DNA of 64,000 bases from Trichosphaerium sp. ATCC 40318. Taxonomy: Eukaryota; Discosea; Flabellinia; Trichosidae. Made by a program: the position numbers and the translations under genes. Of the stretch, positions 1 to 12,710 are shown piece by piece; the stretch's first letter is position 1, and each line of letters starts with the position of its first letter. The stretch is from contig JALMLS010000354.1 in assembly GCA_038496445.1 (NCBI GenBank), positions 372,001 to 436,000 on the forward strand, read 5' to 3'. Under the pieces are notes generated by a model that worked only from the letters and a program-made list of their open reading frames with translations, searched no databases and was not told the origin of the DNA.

Positions 1-1700
1 TTGGAAGTATTGCATGCAAGTCAGCTCGCTTGGGTATTTGATAGAATGCAACAGGTTGTATTTATTTGTGTCATATATTTTTACTACTTTGTCTTCGCCT
101 GTAGGTAAGCAGTGAGTGAAAAGAAGTCTTTTTCGAAAGTAATATAATTTGGTTTATCAAGCACGTACCAGCAATGAAGAGTCGACCACGTGAATCATCA
201 TGAGATAAACATGTGACAGCACGAGGTAAATTTGTAATTTCGGTAAGCATCTTTCCACCTACTACGTCCCATCCACGAACAGTTCTTCCACCTTTTTTTC
301 ATTAATTAGTCACAAACGTAAAATACTTAAGCATTTCTTAATTAAATAAAAAAGCGAACCTCCAGAGTAAATCAATTGGCCACCAGGTGTAAATTGAACA
401 CTTGTGACAGGTTCTCCGTGTTGCCATGTTTGTACACATTTGCCTGCACGAATATCCCATAAACTATAGAAGAGTAAGATTAATGTTAAATACTCTTTTT
501 TTGGGATAATTGTTTTCTCATCAATTACATACCGAAGGGATTTATCATAAGAACCAGTTGCCCACATATTCATACTCGAGCTATTGATGTCACCTGCACG
601 CACATAATCCTTTTTTAAAAAATGAGCAAACGACCATTTAACACACAAAATCATTGTAAGAATATCAAATAAACGCACTGTATGGCCTTCCATTTTAAAT
701 TGTTCAAAGTCACGTGATTCAGTAATATCCCAACCGCGTACAGTCCGGTCATCACCAGCTGTCATTAGCATAGGCATTTCACCAAATTTACAATACCTCA
801 CAGCGCTAATACCAACAATTAAGAATATACTCGAACAAGGAGATAAAAAGAAATTGCACTTTCTCAGCTAACTTGCAACTACTTCTTTTGATGATGATTC
901 AAAAAATAAACTTCTTCGTACCCTTTATGTCTCTTTTTAAGCATAATAATACGCTTAAGTTCTATACTATCCCATACATGTATAATACCTTCTTGAGAGC
1001 CTGCAGATCGTTAGTAAAAAGCACCAATTCGGGAAGGTAAAAAAGGGAAATAAATCATTGCAATAAATTACCAGCAGCGATGAGTTTGCCGTCCCCTGGC
1101 CTGTATGTAACGCCATAAAGTGGCGATTTAGCGTAAGTGCGCTTGGAATGGAATGATTTTGATGTCTCGTAAATGTATATCTAGGTAGACTGTGAGCTGT
1201 TGCAACGCTCCATGAGGCTACTGATTCGAACACCAAATTAAAACAACGTTAAGTATTCCTTTACGCGTAGAAATGCTTTGTACGTGCGCGCAAACGTTAT
1301 CTTTATGCGTACGTCAGTGTGTGATGTAACAGCGTAGCGTTTTCCTGATGGATGAAAATCAACGCTTGTTACGCCTGCTCCTTTGGCTGTGTTGGTTATA
1401 CGTGTGAGAATTGGCCACTATTGGGCCATTAGCCAAAAAGTAACAAATTGTTTTTCTTACTCTAAAATCTTGCCAAAACAACGATTCTGTTGTTTTACTG
1501 CCCTTTCCAACTGGTATTTGCTTGATATCAATATTTACATCTGGTACATATCTCTGAGCAACATTTGAGCGCAGTGTAGGCACATCTTGTTTATTTGGTG
1601 GCGGTCCACGCTTTTTGTTCTTGTTAGGCCTTTTCCTCCTTTGATCACTACGTCTACGTCCTGGAGACTTTCTATTATCACCACGAGCACGGAATGCCAT
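1..1700 (-). CDS. UTP15: U3 snoRNP component Utp15, WD40 protein (3' end outside window)
   Basis: Small-subunit processome WD40 protein of the nucleolus, needed for pre-18S rRNA transcription and processing. The ATG is at 1700-1698. Residues 1-60 are very basic and Pro/Arg/Lys-rich. Next comes TTESLFWQDFRV, matching the conserved Utp15 N-terminal segment with its YW/FW pair. WD blades follow: a DDRTVRGWD blade, MWATGSYDKSLR, and HGEPVTSVQFTPGGQLIYSGG-like sequence, the order and wording typical of Utp15. The next exons (about 130-300 and 1-105) continue with GGRTVRGWDVVGGK and DKVVKIYDTNKYN. The C-terminal UTP15 domain would lie to the left of the window. At least eight exons are split by short introns. 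The identification rests on the N-terminal signature plus blade order. A different processome WD40 protein is the main alternative, and I think it unlikely. Confidence 0.8.
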
Positions 1701-1814
1701 GTTACAATGAAGGAAATAGCAAAGAAAATCAAGTAAATTTCTGACAAGGCTTTCATTTGGTCGTTTTTTTTGTTTTTAATGTCCTATTTTATTGTTACAA
1801 TTGCCGTAGGCATT

Positions 1815-3399
1815 TTAAGATACTTCACTTCCTTCTTGGTTTGGCATTGCGTATCCCAAAGGAAGCTTTAGAATACCGTTTGTCATAAAGTCCTCAATAA
1901 CTGCAGCTAGCTCTTGGGGAACTTCACGTGCTATACTGTGTCCTATTGCATGTATCAGTGTATGTTTACAAGAAAGGAAAACAATGATAACTGCAATTTA
2001 AAGAATTTTCTCACCTGTTCTTGAAAACACATGCAAGGTAGCGTTAGGCAATCTTTTATACTCTGCAATCTCTCCCATTAACAGCATATCATTACTAGCT
2101 CCACAAAGTAACTAGGTTTAGTGTTAATAACGAAAGTTTTAACGTCATATTAGGGTTCTTTGGAATAATTTTAAATGATGACACGTGCAGTTGGCTGTTT
2201 GATTTTTGTTAGATCAAGATTAGCATTTTTAAGCGCTTGCCAGGATCCCAAAACATGAGCAGAGTTACACCTCATAGATAACTGTACAGCATAACGAACA
2301 CCGTCATCTGTGTACGCCTCAGGTCGCGGTGTAGTTTCCTTTGATTGCTTCACTGCAAAAAGTTAGACAAATACAATGAACTGATAGTTTTCGCGCCGTT
2401 TTCCACGTACCTAGCCTATCCTCTGTTCCTGCGTTAACGTGTAGATACTGCGCAAGCATTGCCGCTTCATTTTGAGGGTCAAGCTTTAATCCCTTGGCAA
2501 ATGAAGGCGCAACAAGGATTAACCTATATTTGTATTAACAAAGGACGAATAAAAAGTACAGGAAACCAAAAAAGGAGTTCATTTTACGACATTTCGTTTG
2601 TTATTTTTTTTTTTTCGTTGCCGCTTCGTACACTTGTACCACAAGTTTTTACGCGTTTTTACGCATAAATTACCAAATACGACACGTGTTTTTAAAAAAA
2701 ACGAATAATAAAACAGCGTTTTGTACCTGTCAATAAATTCAGGGTGGTTTATGGCAAGATACATGCCAACAAGTCCTCCAAGTGAGTGACCGATAAAAGT
2801 ACATGATTTAACGCCAAACACTTGTAAAAGAGCTGTAACATCTTGTGCATACTTAGCAAGCGTATAATCTTCTTCTTGTTCCGGCTTTTAAAAGAAATTA
2901 GCGTTCTAAGCACCAAATACATAAAAGAAGCGCCTAAATTGGTTTGAAATCATATTTTTTCACTGGCAGGCGTCAGGGTAAACGTTGTTGGAAAAACCGA
3001 TAAATTGTCGTCTGTTTTATGTAATACCTTACTACTGTTATTGCATCCTCTCAAGTCTATCACTATGACGCGATATTTAGTGCATAGATGAGGTACAAGC
3101 TTCCACCAAGCATTTGAACTCGATCTTTGAATTGTTATTTAATATAAGGTATTATATTGTACTACGTACCGCCATCCATGGTGTAGGAACATTACAGGCG
3201 CTGTTTGAAGAATAAACGAAAATATACTACTAATGTGCGAAAAAGGTAACGTACCAGTGCTGCTTCCGTACAATTCGTAGTATATCTGCACATCATTAAC
3301 CTTCTTGTGGCCAGTATCGGTGGGTAAGTGTGCTGTTACTTTTATCTTCTTTTTTGGAGGTCCTGCTTCTGCTCCTGCATCTGGTACAAAGCGTTTCAT
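1815..3399 (-). CDS. alpha/beta hydrolase
   Basis: Alpha/beta-hydrolase fold enzyme, split by several short introns. The start is the ATG at 3399. A Lys-rich stretch (PPKKKIKV, about residues 14-21) resembles a nuclear localisation signal. The fold then begins with NDVQIYYELYGS and PVMFLHHGW, the usual strand beta-3 and HG oxyanion motif. An exon around 3000-3080 encodes VIDLRG-like sequence (strand beta-4 with the Asp). The nucleophile elbow is GHSLGG at about 2790, followed by YLAINHPEFIDR. Later exons carry LLCGASNDM, where the acid residue would sit, and IHAIGHS, which supplies the catalytic His. The C-terminus ends LPLGYAIPN...GSEVS. Substrate cannot be read from the sequence; epoxide-hydrolase-like or lipase-like roles are equally possible. 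All three catalytic positions seem present, so it is probably active. Confidence 0.8.
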
Positions 3400-3715
3400 A
3401 TTTGGTGAGTTGTTTTACTCAATCAATTCAGTATAAAACGAAAAAAACGAATCAAAAAGAAAAAGTGAGACTTGTTTAAATTTCGTTGTTTCGGGCCTTA
3501 CACCAAACACTTGTCTAAAGATATAGAATACTGGATAGAGTACAAGTTATTTTCGGTGACTATTTCGGAATTGGAAACGCAGTATGAAGTATTTACTTTA
3601 TATATACTATAAAAGGCATGCGCGCGTGTATACAACAAACGACGCCGTACACGCACTTGTTGCACAACGTTTTAAGTTTCATAAACTTAAAATTTTTACG
3701 TATTTTGCCGTTAAG

Positions 3716-4470
3716 ATGTCAGCAACAGAAATACGTCAGCGAATAGCAACCGAATTCGACGGTAATAACCTATGGACGAAGTCTTATGTTCTAGAGAAAC
3801 CTCAGGTGGCACCTGAGCTCGACATACTTCAAACAAACCGCGAAAAGGTCAAAGTATTCACAAGAGATAAATCTGTGTACAAGGTTCTAGAAGCGAGGGA
3901 TGCTAAAGATAAAAAGGGTAAAAAAGACCAAAAATCCAGTCAACCATCCTACAAGTTCGTTATTGGCATTTTTGTGGTGCTTTTAACCGTAGTACTACTC
4001 AGATTTTTCGAGAGTGCGTAAACTACAATAATATTTATCTCTAACGCTCTAATAGCTACATACGACCCAGAGACAGACAAATTTATGCATTTCTATTCTG
4101 TACTAGGCGTCAAACCGGGAGCAGAGCAAAAAGTCATCCGAAAGGCGTTCAAGAAGCTCGCTATGAAATAGTACGTACATAGCGATGATATTGGCGCTTT
4201 TTTTTTACACGTAATATCAACCTTTCAGTCCTTTCAAAACAACCCACACGCATTAGTTTAACCTTGAAATTTTGTATTTAACGATTATTTAGTCATCCTG
4301 ATAAATGTAAACAAGATCACTGTGCAACAAAATACGAACAAGTCCAAGAGGCCTACAACATGATAAAAAAGTATGGAGACTTTTTTCAAAAGCGTTATTT
4401 GCGTGAAAAGGCATCAAACCGTCCAGACTATGTAAAAGACGCACAGCCGTGGAGAAAAAGACAAAATTAA
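3716..4470 (+). CDS. membrane-anchored J-domain (DnaJ/Hsp40) protein
   Basis: Three-exon model. Exon 1 (3716-4013) encodes a charged, soluble N-terminus, a Lys-rich spacer and a hydrophobic anchor (FVIGIFVVLLTVVLL). A 42-base intron (4014-4055, GTGCGT...AATAG, phase 1) joins it in frame to YDPETDKFMHFYSVLG, the start of a J domain. A second intron (4171-4292, GTACGT donor) splits the J domain between AMKY and HPDKC. The HPD motif that stimulates Hsp70 ATPase is intact, and helix IV and a basic tail follow to TAA at 4468-4470. If the 42-base intron is not spliced, the reading breaks into a tail-anchored protein ending at 4021 and a separate J protein starting at ATG 4085. The phase match and open frame favour one gene. 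Probably an ER or mitochondrial membrane co-chaperone; the membrane is not determinable. Confidence 0.72.
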
Positions 4471-4913
4471 AGGTGATCAGAGGGTTAGGTTGCTGTCATT
4501 TACAAAAAATCGTTGAGCAAGTTTACAACGCACAATTACACCCTTTCTCCATCACGTGCTACGAATAAATGTACAATAGAATTTAATAAAGTATCGAGCA
4601 CAATTTCATGCACCAAGTCTATAATCGAGTAGTACACAATTCGAAGTTATTGCACGTTTCGTAGGTTAAAGATATAAGAGGCTGGATGGCTGTAAACAGG
4701 TTATGTATAAAGGTTTGCTTATACAATTATCTTAGCTGGTTTAATTTATCACTGTAATGCTCAATCAAAGCAAAAAATAACGTGAAAGGTGACACATTTT
4801 AATAGTGTTGGATATGCATGTCAATGTACTACAAGTAATAGATTTATGTAATGTTTATGCTACAAATAAAAAGATGTTTTGTGCCATAGGTTTTAATTGC
4901 TAAAAAAAGTAAT
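4471..4913. other. convergent 3' intergenic region, no gene seen
   Basis: The region lies between the stop of the J protein on the plus strand and the stop of the glycosyltransferase on the minus strand. It is AT-rich with AATAAA-like hexamers, for example near 4564 and 4583, consistent with overlapping 3' ends. No open frame or RNA gene was recognised. Confidence 0.5.
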
Positions 4914-7235
4914 CTAAAACTCTTTCTCCAAGTCATACAAAGGAATACACTTATAGTTATCAATTGTCTTTACTCCGAAAAAGTCTACTAGCGCATACCT
5001 AAGGCGTTATGTCAATACTAAGTAAATATAAGTGAATAGCAGGACTTGCCATATATCATTTACTTCAGCTGTTTCATTTCTGTACCTCGCAGCAAAATAA
5101 TACGGGTACCTACATTAAAAAAACTTAAGAAACTGTTTTTGATTATTGAGTTGCTTCCTTACCGTCCTTGTTGCCCTTGAGCCCATCCTCCATACCACCA
5201 ACTCTTAAAGTTTTGTGTCTTTCCATAACATATTTCAATAAAACACGTGCCCTAAGTGATTGCTTTTAGAAGGTAAAGAGCAAGCAGTTTTGACATTACC
5301 GGTTTTGCTAGTGATAGAGCATATCCCCATGCGGCTTTCAAGTATAAGAAAGAAAAGAGTACATGTCTGAAAAAGAATTCAATATGTGGTACCTCCGTGA
5401 GGGCCTATAACAACAGATGCTCGTCTAAAAATATCATAAAGTTTGTCACCATCTTTGGCATCTCGTTCTCCAATGAAATCGAAGATTTCTAGATCCATAT
5501 TGTACGTATCAATAAACCGATTGATGGTATCCTTGATGAATTTGTAAATAATCTCAAAGCATTGACATATACATACCAGTATTTCTCCTTCATTTGTGAC
5601 GTTTCTCGATGTTGCTGTGCGTCTTGACATCCAAACAATTATCTTTTTCAAAACTGGTTTTGGTTTAGGACGATTATTGTCAATAGCGTCAGCAAAGGCT
5701 TGGTATTCAATAGGATGCCAAGGTCTCTGTGGTGTTATTGTTAACATAAAAGCTTCTTTATAACAAGATGGTAGTGGATTCCAGTCGATTCTAGTACAGC
5801 AATTAGTTAATACATCAACTGACAAAAAATAAACATGTGGAAAGAAAATTACAACCTAAATTGAAGTATGGCTTGTATTCATCGTATAAACGTTTTGCGA
5901 CTTTGTTTGGCAAAAATAGATTTTCGTACGTATTGGGTTTGAATCCAATAGATTTTTCCCAAAATTGTAGCCCAGGATTTCCGTGAAAGTCAATAAGCAA
6001 GTATGTAAGATTGGTCATTTTGAAGAAATCATGAACCATACACATTCCGCCAGCAACCTCAAGAGGAAAGTGTTGCCATATATGAGGTAAGTTTGTTTTA
6101 TGTGTTAGAAACGCTGACACATCAAATTTTGGTTGGAACTCTGGACTAGTATTTCAATTAAAAAAACTGAAACACGTGATTTGTTATTGCTTCAGTTCGT
6201 TACACGTTTTCAAACAAAACTTACTTTGAAGGGCTAGGCGCACAAAATCCATTGCCAAGAAGAACTTGTTTGTCATTATACAATGCATTACATCCGAACA
6301 TATACGTGTATAATCTTCCTCGCCAGCCTAAAGGCGTATCGCTTTTATCTAAAATTGAATTAAAGCGAGTGGTACTAAGGGTGCATAAATAATTCTTGAG
6401 TGTCAGTTACATACCTGGTGCGCTATAGCAATAATTCGGGAGTCTGTGCAAGTATGCAGTCTTTTTATAGAATGACTGATTGAATGGTACTCTTAAGAAT
6501 GTTCTGTTTTTTTGTTGGAAAATGTTAGTACTAGATTTACCGCATATCGTGTCCTTTACCTTTCAACTTCCCACTCTGCAAGTTCCCTTGAGTCGTGTTT
6601 TACATTACACCACTTTGGTACATATTCTTGCCCAGCACGTTTATCAGTGATCTTAAACAAAAAACATTAAAACCAAAAACAAAAAAGTTGATCGTTGTAC
6701 GGATGGTGGGAATTCCATCGCCATTGTAAGGAATTGACACGTATCAAGATCAAGCGATTCTGGGTCTGGGCATTTATATACATCACAGCTAGGCTCTTCA
6801 TTCAATATACGTTGCTCAAAATCGTATGTCTTGTGAAAGGGATGATTATCAAAATGTTTAGTCTTTTGAATTGACTTCCAGAGCTTACATCCATACTTTC
6901 CGTCCTCTGACTGTAAGAAATGTATCACGTTATAAAGTAGTCATTGTACGAACGTAGTTTATCATATTTGTATGTTAATATAGCGCAGAAACACTTTGTA
7001 TGACGTTTTGGTGTTCTTCCAACGTCTAACTCTATCTTTTTACTTATCTCGACTCTATCACGTGGTATCTCACTATCTATACTCTGTACCTCACGTGATT
7101 GAAGATGCATAATACTAATAGCAACACACCACACTGTTAAAGTAACTGCGCCGCATATACCAAGGTAAAACGAAGGGTTTCTCTACAGTAAGTCAGATTT
7201 TGGTTTGAAGGATATAGATGATTTATAAATACCAT
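4914..7235 (-). CDS. GT61-family glycosyltransferase (DUF563/EOGT-like), type II membrane protein
   Basis: Family 61 glycosyltransferase of the secretory pathway. The likely start is the ATG at 7235, directly followed by an intron. Exon 2 then gives RNPSFYLGICGAV and a hydrophobic signal anchor before a charged stem, the layout of a Golgi type II enzyme. Cysteine-rich luminal sequence follows (CDVYKCPDPESLDLDTCQF, about 6750). Then comes HIWQHFPLEVAGG (about 6080), corresponding to the family's N-x-x-HW-like motif. After that are IVWMSRRTATSRNVTNE (R-R-x-x-N/R motif) and, once the intron at about 5300-5390 is removed, GPHGAAWG, the GPHGA signature. C-terminal exons read FIEICYGKTQNF, WWYGGWAQGQ and YFAARYRNE, ending at TAG 4914-4916. 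About nine exons. Donor sugar is unknown: EOGT-like GlcNAc transfer and plant-like xylosyltransfer are both in this family. Confidence 0.8.
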
Positions 7236-7389
7236 TAGAACTGTACTATTGAGTATGCTTTACGTGCTACACCATTTATCTCTATTGTACGCGGTCAAAT
7301 AAGTGAACTAGTTTAAGTTTGCAGTTGAGTTGAACACATTGATGATACCATATTAAAGGCGCAACTGAGAGTGTCTCACGATAGGCCAT
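7236..7389. promoter_or_regulatory. short divergent (bidirectional) promoter region
   Basis: Only about 150 bases separate the start codons of the divergently read glycosyltransferase (minus) and PPR-like gene (plus), so both core promoters must lie here. No TATA box stands out at a fixed distance from either start. Confidence 0.4.
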
Positions 7390-10300
7390 ATGCTTCGCTT
7401 CCAAACGTGGTCTAGTCGCGCTACATGTCATTGTAAGCGCTCTATGCGTAGAGAACGGCCTAGGCGTATATCACTCTTCCCTGAAGTGAGTTAACAAGGT
7501 TTGTAACACAGCACCTACTAAAACGAACAATAGCCCACCCGTGATGAAGTCAACCTAAAGGAGCAGAGCAAACAACGCTACGACAAATATTTTGACGCAG
7601 TGTTTCGCGATTTTGATCCAAAGGACAAGTATGAGGCTAAGCATGGATTGCGTGGCACTGAGTCGTATAAAGTGCAGCAACAAATGATAAAAAGTTTGAG
7701 GCTTAAAAACCATATGGGCGTAATCAACACGTTTAATTACACATTCGAGGTACATACATGATAAATACAATGATAATTGGAACGAAATAATAAGATTGCC
7801 TTAAAAAGCTCATAAATTCTTTCAAATACTGTTTCAATGCACTAAACGCGCTTGTTTATTGCGTAAAACGAATAGTTTCTACGTGTCTGGAATGACCTCA
7901 CAAACAATTTAGAATCGTATAATGAGGACTCCACGAATGTATTTATGGGCTCTTGTATCTAATGAAGCATTGGGGATGCCTATAAGACATATTCTGGTTT
8001 ATTTGTCAAGAGAAACTACATCAGAATTTAAGCCTGCTCAAGAAACTCTAAAGTACTGCTTGGATACTCTTCTAAGGACAGCTTGTAAGTTTGGAAATGA
8101 AGGATATGGAGACGAAGATAGTGTCTCGCAATCACGTACGTACAAACCGAATACAATCGCAACGAACATTTTGACACGTCAAAATGTCAAAAATCCGCCA
8201 ACTTTTTTACAGAAAAAAAACCGATTTTTGTTTTTGACATTATCTGTTCCCTTTTATCTAATATGGATCTCTACCAAAGAAACCTAACTTACTTTATACT
8301 AGTGAATAAGGTTTTACTTTATTTTCAGCAAAATCAACGCGTAGAGCCTTCACTGTCAAATTGGGATCGTGTTATTAGAATATATACTGCCTGTGGTGAT
8401 CACCGCCTTGCTATCGATGTTATAAAGAACCTTGGCAAACAAAAGATGCAAATTGGCGTTTATACCTTTAATGCGTTTCTTGATGGTGCTAGAATTGCTG
8501 GAAACTTTGACGTGGCAAGGGTTGTTGCCGACGAGATGATTTCGCGAGAAATACCTTTTAATAAGCTTTCTATTGCTCTATTGTACAAGACAGTTACAAA
8601 ATACGACGAGTACTGTCTCGTACTCGAAAAATTCGAGCCGCTGGCTGTATGGGAGAACAGTACGTGTTTTTCTTTTTTGACGAATTGTCATACCATTTCC
8701 ATGTGTAAACTACGCGCAGGTTGCTAACTACTTGCTTTTTTTTTTGTAGGTATTTACATGCATCGTGTTTATGCTCTTTGTAGACTAGGAAAACTCTTGG
8801 ACGCTTGGAAAGTACGTTAATAAGACTACTAGTTTTTGTAAAGAAAAAGAAAAAATAGTTTCCCTTGTTGACATTCTTTGTAGGCGTATGAGTTCGCACT
8901 CAATTCATATGCTGTACCTGATGCTGATACACTAAATATCATGCTTGAAAAAGCAATAGAAAAAAGTTATGTTGTAGACGCACTTACACTGTTCTTTGAG
9001 ACACTAGATCGTGGTATTATGGTAGACGTGTACGCTTCATGTTGACTTTAAAAAACCCCGTCTTTCTTTATTGTAGACTGGTTGCATAATGAAACTCACA
9101 ATTTGTCTTAGTACGCATGTTCAAATGCTAATGGAGTTGTATTTTGTACATAAAACACAACAAAACGAAACGATTTTGAGACGAATTTTGGCTTATCAGC
9201 CAGAGCCTTTACTTTATGCATATGCTATAAGACGATATGCAGAGATAGGTAATAATCAAATATTTTAGAGGAAGAAAAAAGACATTGCAATTTTGACATG
9301 TGTCAAAGAAACCATTTTTGTTTTTAGTTTTTTTTTTTTTTTTCAAAACTCTTGTTTGTATTGAACTTAACTTCTTTTCTAGAGAGATATGATGAATCTA
9401 AGAGGCTTTATGATCTATTCAATAAGAATGTTGAGATTGCAGATAGTGATCTCAAAGCTGCAAGTCGGATTACAACTGATGAGAACCAAGGTAATAGACA
9501 ACCCTTCATTTTTAATTTTTATTTTCTTTTTTGAATACAATCTCTTCAGAAAATTTTGGGTAAATGTACTCACAAATACTAGTTGTTGCACAAGCTATCA
9601 TATATGCTTCATCAAAAAATAATGACTTTGAGTTTGCCCGTGAAGTATTTGAGAACGCGCGATCTCGCCTTGTTATGGTATGGTTTTAGTTTTTTTTCAT
9701 TATCTATTTTTCCAATACATCTTCGTTAACAGTAAATTGACAACTTGACGTCATTTCAGAGACTTTAGATATTTATGTTACTTTGTTAGGACACTGTAAG
9801 AGAGATAATAGAAGCAGCAAGAACAAAAGAAGACTATAATTATGTTAAAGCATTGTTTGAAGAGTTATATGAGAGTAAAAGAAGCAGACTTTGGCGTGAG
9901 ATGCTTGTATCTTCTCTAACTGTATCAGCTGTTAATGGTATGGGTTTTTTTTTAAAACTCAAGACAGTTTTTAGAGAGGGCTTCTTACACTGTTTTCTAA
10001 CTTGTTACCCCTAGTTGGTGATATTGACGCCGCCATGGAAATACTAACTAATATTGTTAAAAATGACGAAGATTTGGATCAATTTAACGTTGCTCCATTC
10101 ATGCCAATCTTACAGTGTACGCGCCAAGTTTTTTGAGTTTTTTTTTTTGGCGTGACTTATCAAAAGAATTGGTTGGACTTTTATTTAACCCTTTTATATT
10201 GTTTTCTTTACTACTACTTGCTTGCTGGTGTACTCACTAATTTTTTTTGTTAAGTTTTCATTACGAACCGTCAATTCGATAATGCTTTTGATATTCTCAA

Positions 10301-11208
10301 GTTGGCTACGGATATGGCTCAAGGGAGCACTATTAAGAGACATGCTGTACATAACCATTACTTTTACACAGAATTAATGTCTTACTACTTGGACGAAGGC
10401 CAACAACCAGAGCGTGGTATGTAGAGCGATTGTTCTTTGCGTCTTAGTTTGCAACTTTCTGCCTTTTTTTTTACTGTGTTATTAACCATTATGCTAGTAC
10501 TGGAAATTGAAGCCATGAGAATACGAGCAAAGGCCAAGAGTACAGAGAGAATTCACGCGTGCGTAGTAACTTGTTATTTACGCGTTTTCGGCTAACTTTC
10601 TATCTTGCTTAGGTTGCTCTTTGAAGCTACTTTGAGGCTTCGTGACCCTACTAATGCATTGAAACATCTTCGTTTGAAGATGTTAAAAGCTCCAGACGGA
10701 AAGAAGATCTCACCTGTTAGTATTCAGAAGCTATTGTCCGTTACAGATACTTTTGCAGATATTCGTGAAGTTTTACATTTTATGCGTCGGTTTGGCGGCT
10801 TATTCACGGTTCAATCGCTTAACAGGGTTATAAAGAAGATACAAAAGGTGAGAGCTTTGCGTATGAAGGATTTAGGGATCCTACCAAGAGAGGAAGCGTG
10901 CGTACTTTTTGACATCTTGAGATAAAAACAAAAAAATATTTGAAATGTTTTTGATGGCCAAAATCCGAATTGAGTTGACTTTTTTTTTTAGTACGCTTTC
11001 GAGCCAGCCTAGACATGTTATAACTGGTCAGTTACATGGTAAAATTTTACCAAAACTACAATTGGTAGTAGACCAGATTATTGAAAATCAAAAAGCAACA
11101 AATATTGACTTTAGAAGCTTGTTTTCTCCTTTAGAGGGTGAAGAACGTGTTAAAGAGACATTAAAGTTGAAACAAAGATGTGACATGATTCATGCTGCAA
11201 CCATGTAA
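7390..11208 (+). CDS. pentatricopeptide-repeat-like mitochondrial protein
   Basis: Long helical-repeat protein in about 15 exons. The ATG at 7390 gives MLRFQTWSSRATCHCKRSMR, rich in Arg, Ser and Cys with no acids, a convincing mitochondrial presequence. The first intron (GTGAGT...ACAATAG) joins it in phase to PTRDEVNLKEQSKQRY. The 8.3-8.7 kb exons contain tandem about 35-residue helical hairpins: SNWDRVIRIYTACGDHRLAIDV, then GVYTFNAFLDGARIAGNFDVARVVADEM. They fit the pentatricopeptide pattern, and more units follow (YALCRLGKLLDAWKAY; DADTLNIMLEKAIEKSYVVDALTLF). The C-terminal exons (10.6-11.2 kb) remain helical and end HAATM*. Such proteins bind organellar RNA and act in processing, stability or translation. 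No PPR-associated catalytic domain (SMR, DYW, PRORP) was seen. The repeats are degenerate, so the RNA target cannot be inferred. Confidence 0.7.
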
Positions 11209-11580
11209 AAAAAAAAATAACAAAAGAGAAATAAATATCTGTGAATAAACAAAAAAACTCAAAACAAAAACAAGTGTAATTTCTATTACTTCTGACAATA
11301 ACAAGTAGAATTGATGTTTATTATAGCTTGTAATGGTTACGCTATGTACTAGGTGGTTAATAGAAAACTTAGAAGAACTAGTAAACGGTTAAATAGAAAA
11401 AAAGTGTCAATGTTTGCAAGTATTTCATCAACGGTTTTGTTGCAACTCCGTACTTGCCTTGGTAGAATCTAGAACAGCTGAGTGCTACTGCCCTTGGTTG
11501 TAATTAAAGTCACGTGTTAAACTTAGGTTGACGAGCAACTGACTTTTGACGAGCGAAGCAAACCAAAATATAACGAAATT
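11209..11580. other. intergenic region, no gene seen
   Basis: AT-rich sequence with AATAAA-type hexamers shortly after the PPR-like stop. A TCACGTGT E-box-like site lies at about 11511, some 70 bases upstream of the next gene. No coding signal was recognised. Confidence 0.4.
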
Positions 11581-12442
11581 ATGCACGTTTCAACTGCTGC
11601 CGCTCTTATTATATTATTGGCATGTTTTCTTCATGCAAACGCGTATTCAGAAGCTCTGCTAGCGTCGGAGGTACGTTTATAAAATCTAGACCCAAAATGT
11701 ACTCCAGTTTTTGTACCGTACTGTTTGTCGTCTACTATCCGCAAATACCGCAGTGGTAGGCGTTAGTACGTTTTTGAGAAGAAATGTTACTGCAAACTAC
11801 TGGCTTTTAACAGTCGTGCCACATTGCCTATCATTCTCTATGTAGTACACCTGTACACTAATTGTTTATTTGTAAAAATCTCTGATGACATTTCGCTAAA
11901 ATCAGCTTAGCCAACGTCTGCACCATCAAATAATACAACGGCACCAACCGCAAAATCAATTAGACCACTTATTGTAGTTTCTGCTACATTTGGCGCATTT
12001 ATTCTTGTAGTCGCTCTAGTTGCTTGTTATAGCGCTTATACATGCTGGGCACGCGGACCAGACCCGGCAGGTACGATTTAATCAATCAAAGAGGAAAAAA
12101 ACACGTAAACTGACATTTTGGTTTTCAGACTTGTCGAGTTTCACGAATTTCCCTCCCTACGATGATAAAGAAGATGTCGGATTCTTAGAAGACGCCGAAC
12201 CAATAGGACGCGATTCTGAAAATGACCCTATGCTAACAACTAATGATGATATAGCTGGTACAATACTCATTTCTTGATTTTTTTTTTTTGACATTTCTCA
12301 TTTATTTTTATTTCAAAGTTATTCTCACTTTTTTCCTTCTTTAGCTACAGAACTTCTTACTGGTCTTGAAGACGTCGATGTTGAGGATCCAAACGAAAAT
12401 GAAGACTATGACTCTGAACCAGAGATACGATTTGTTTCATAA
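11581..12442 (+). CDS. small type I single-pass membrane protein with acidic cytoplasmic tail
   Basis: Not a family I recognise. Four exons. Exon 1 is a clear signal peptide (MHVSTAAALIILLACFLHANAYS). A GTACGT donor lies at 11671. Exon 2 starts after CTTAG with PTSAPSNNTTAPTAK, a short Ser/Thr/Pro-rich and probably glycosylated ectodomain. A transmembrane helix follows (LIVVSATFGAFILVVALVACY), then a CW-A-R-G stop-transfer. Exons 3 and 4 encode a tail very rich in Asp and Glu (YDDKEDVGFLEDAEP; VDVEDPNENEDYDSEPEIRF) ending at TAA 12440-12442. The whole protein is about 140 residues. The tail has YDD-type and acidic-cluster features that could serve sorting, but this is inference. A convergent gene starts 269 bases downstream on the other strand. 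Confidence 0.7.
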
Positions 12443-12710
12443 AAGCAAAAAAAAAAAAGATTTTACATTTAACAACAAAAAATAACCTGTACAAAAACTA
12501 CCTTACCTTACCCCATACTCACTGTGTCCGCTTTTTTTAAAACTCTCAATCAACTATATTATCAGTCACCTTTTTAATTAAATTGACTACATTTTATTCA
12601 AGACAATACTTTGTATAAGGTGTTATTGTGAAAAAGCAAAACAAAACTCATTTTTCCTTTTCATGATTGTTGTAAGTTTTTTTTTTCTTGTTTCATACAT
12701 TCTTTGTGTC

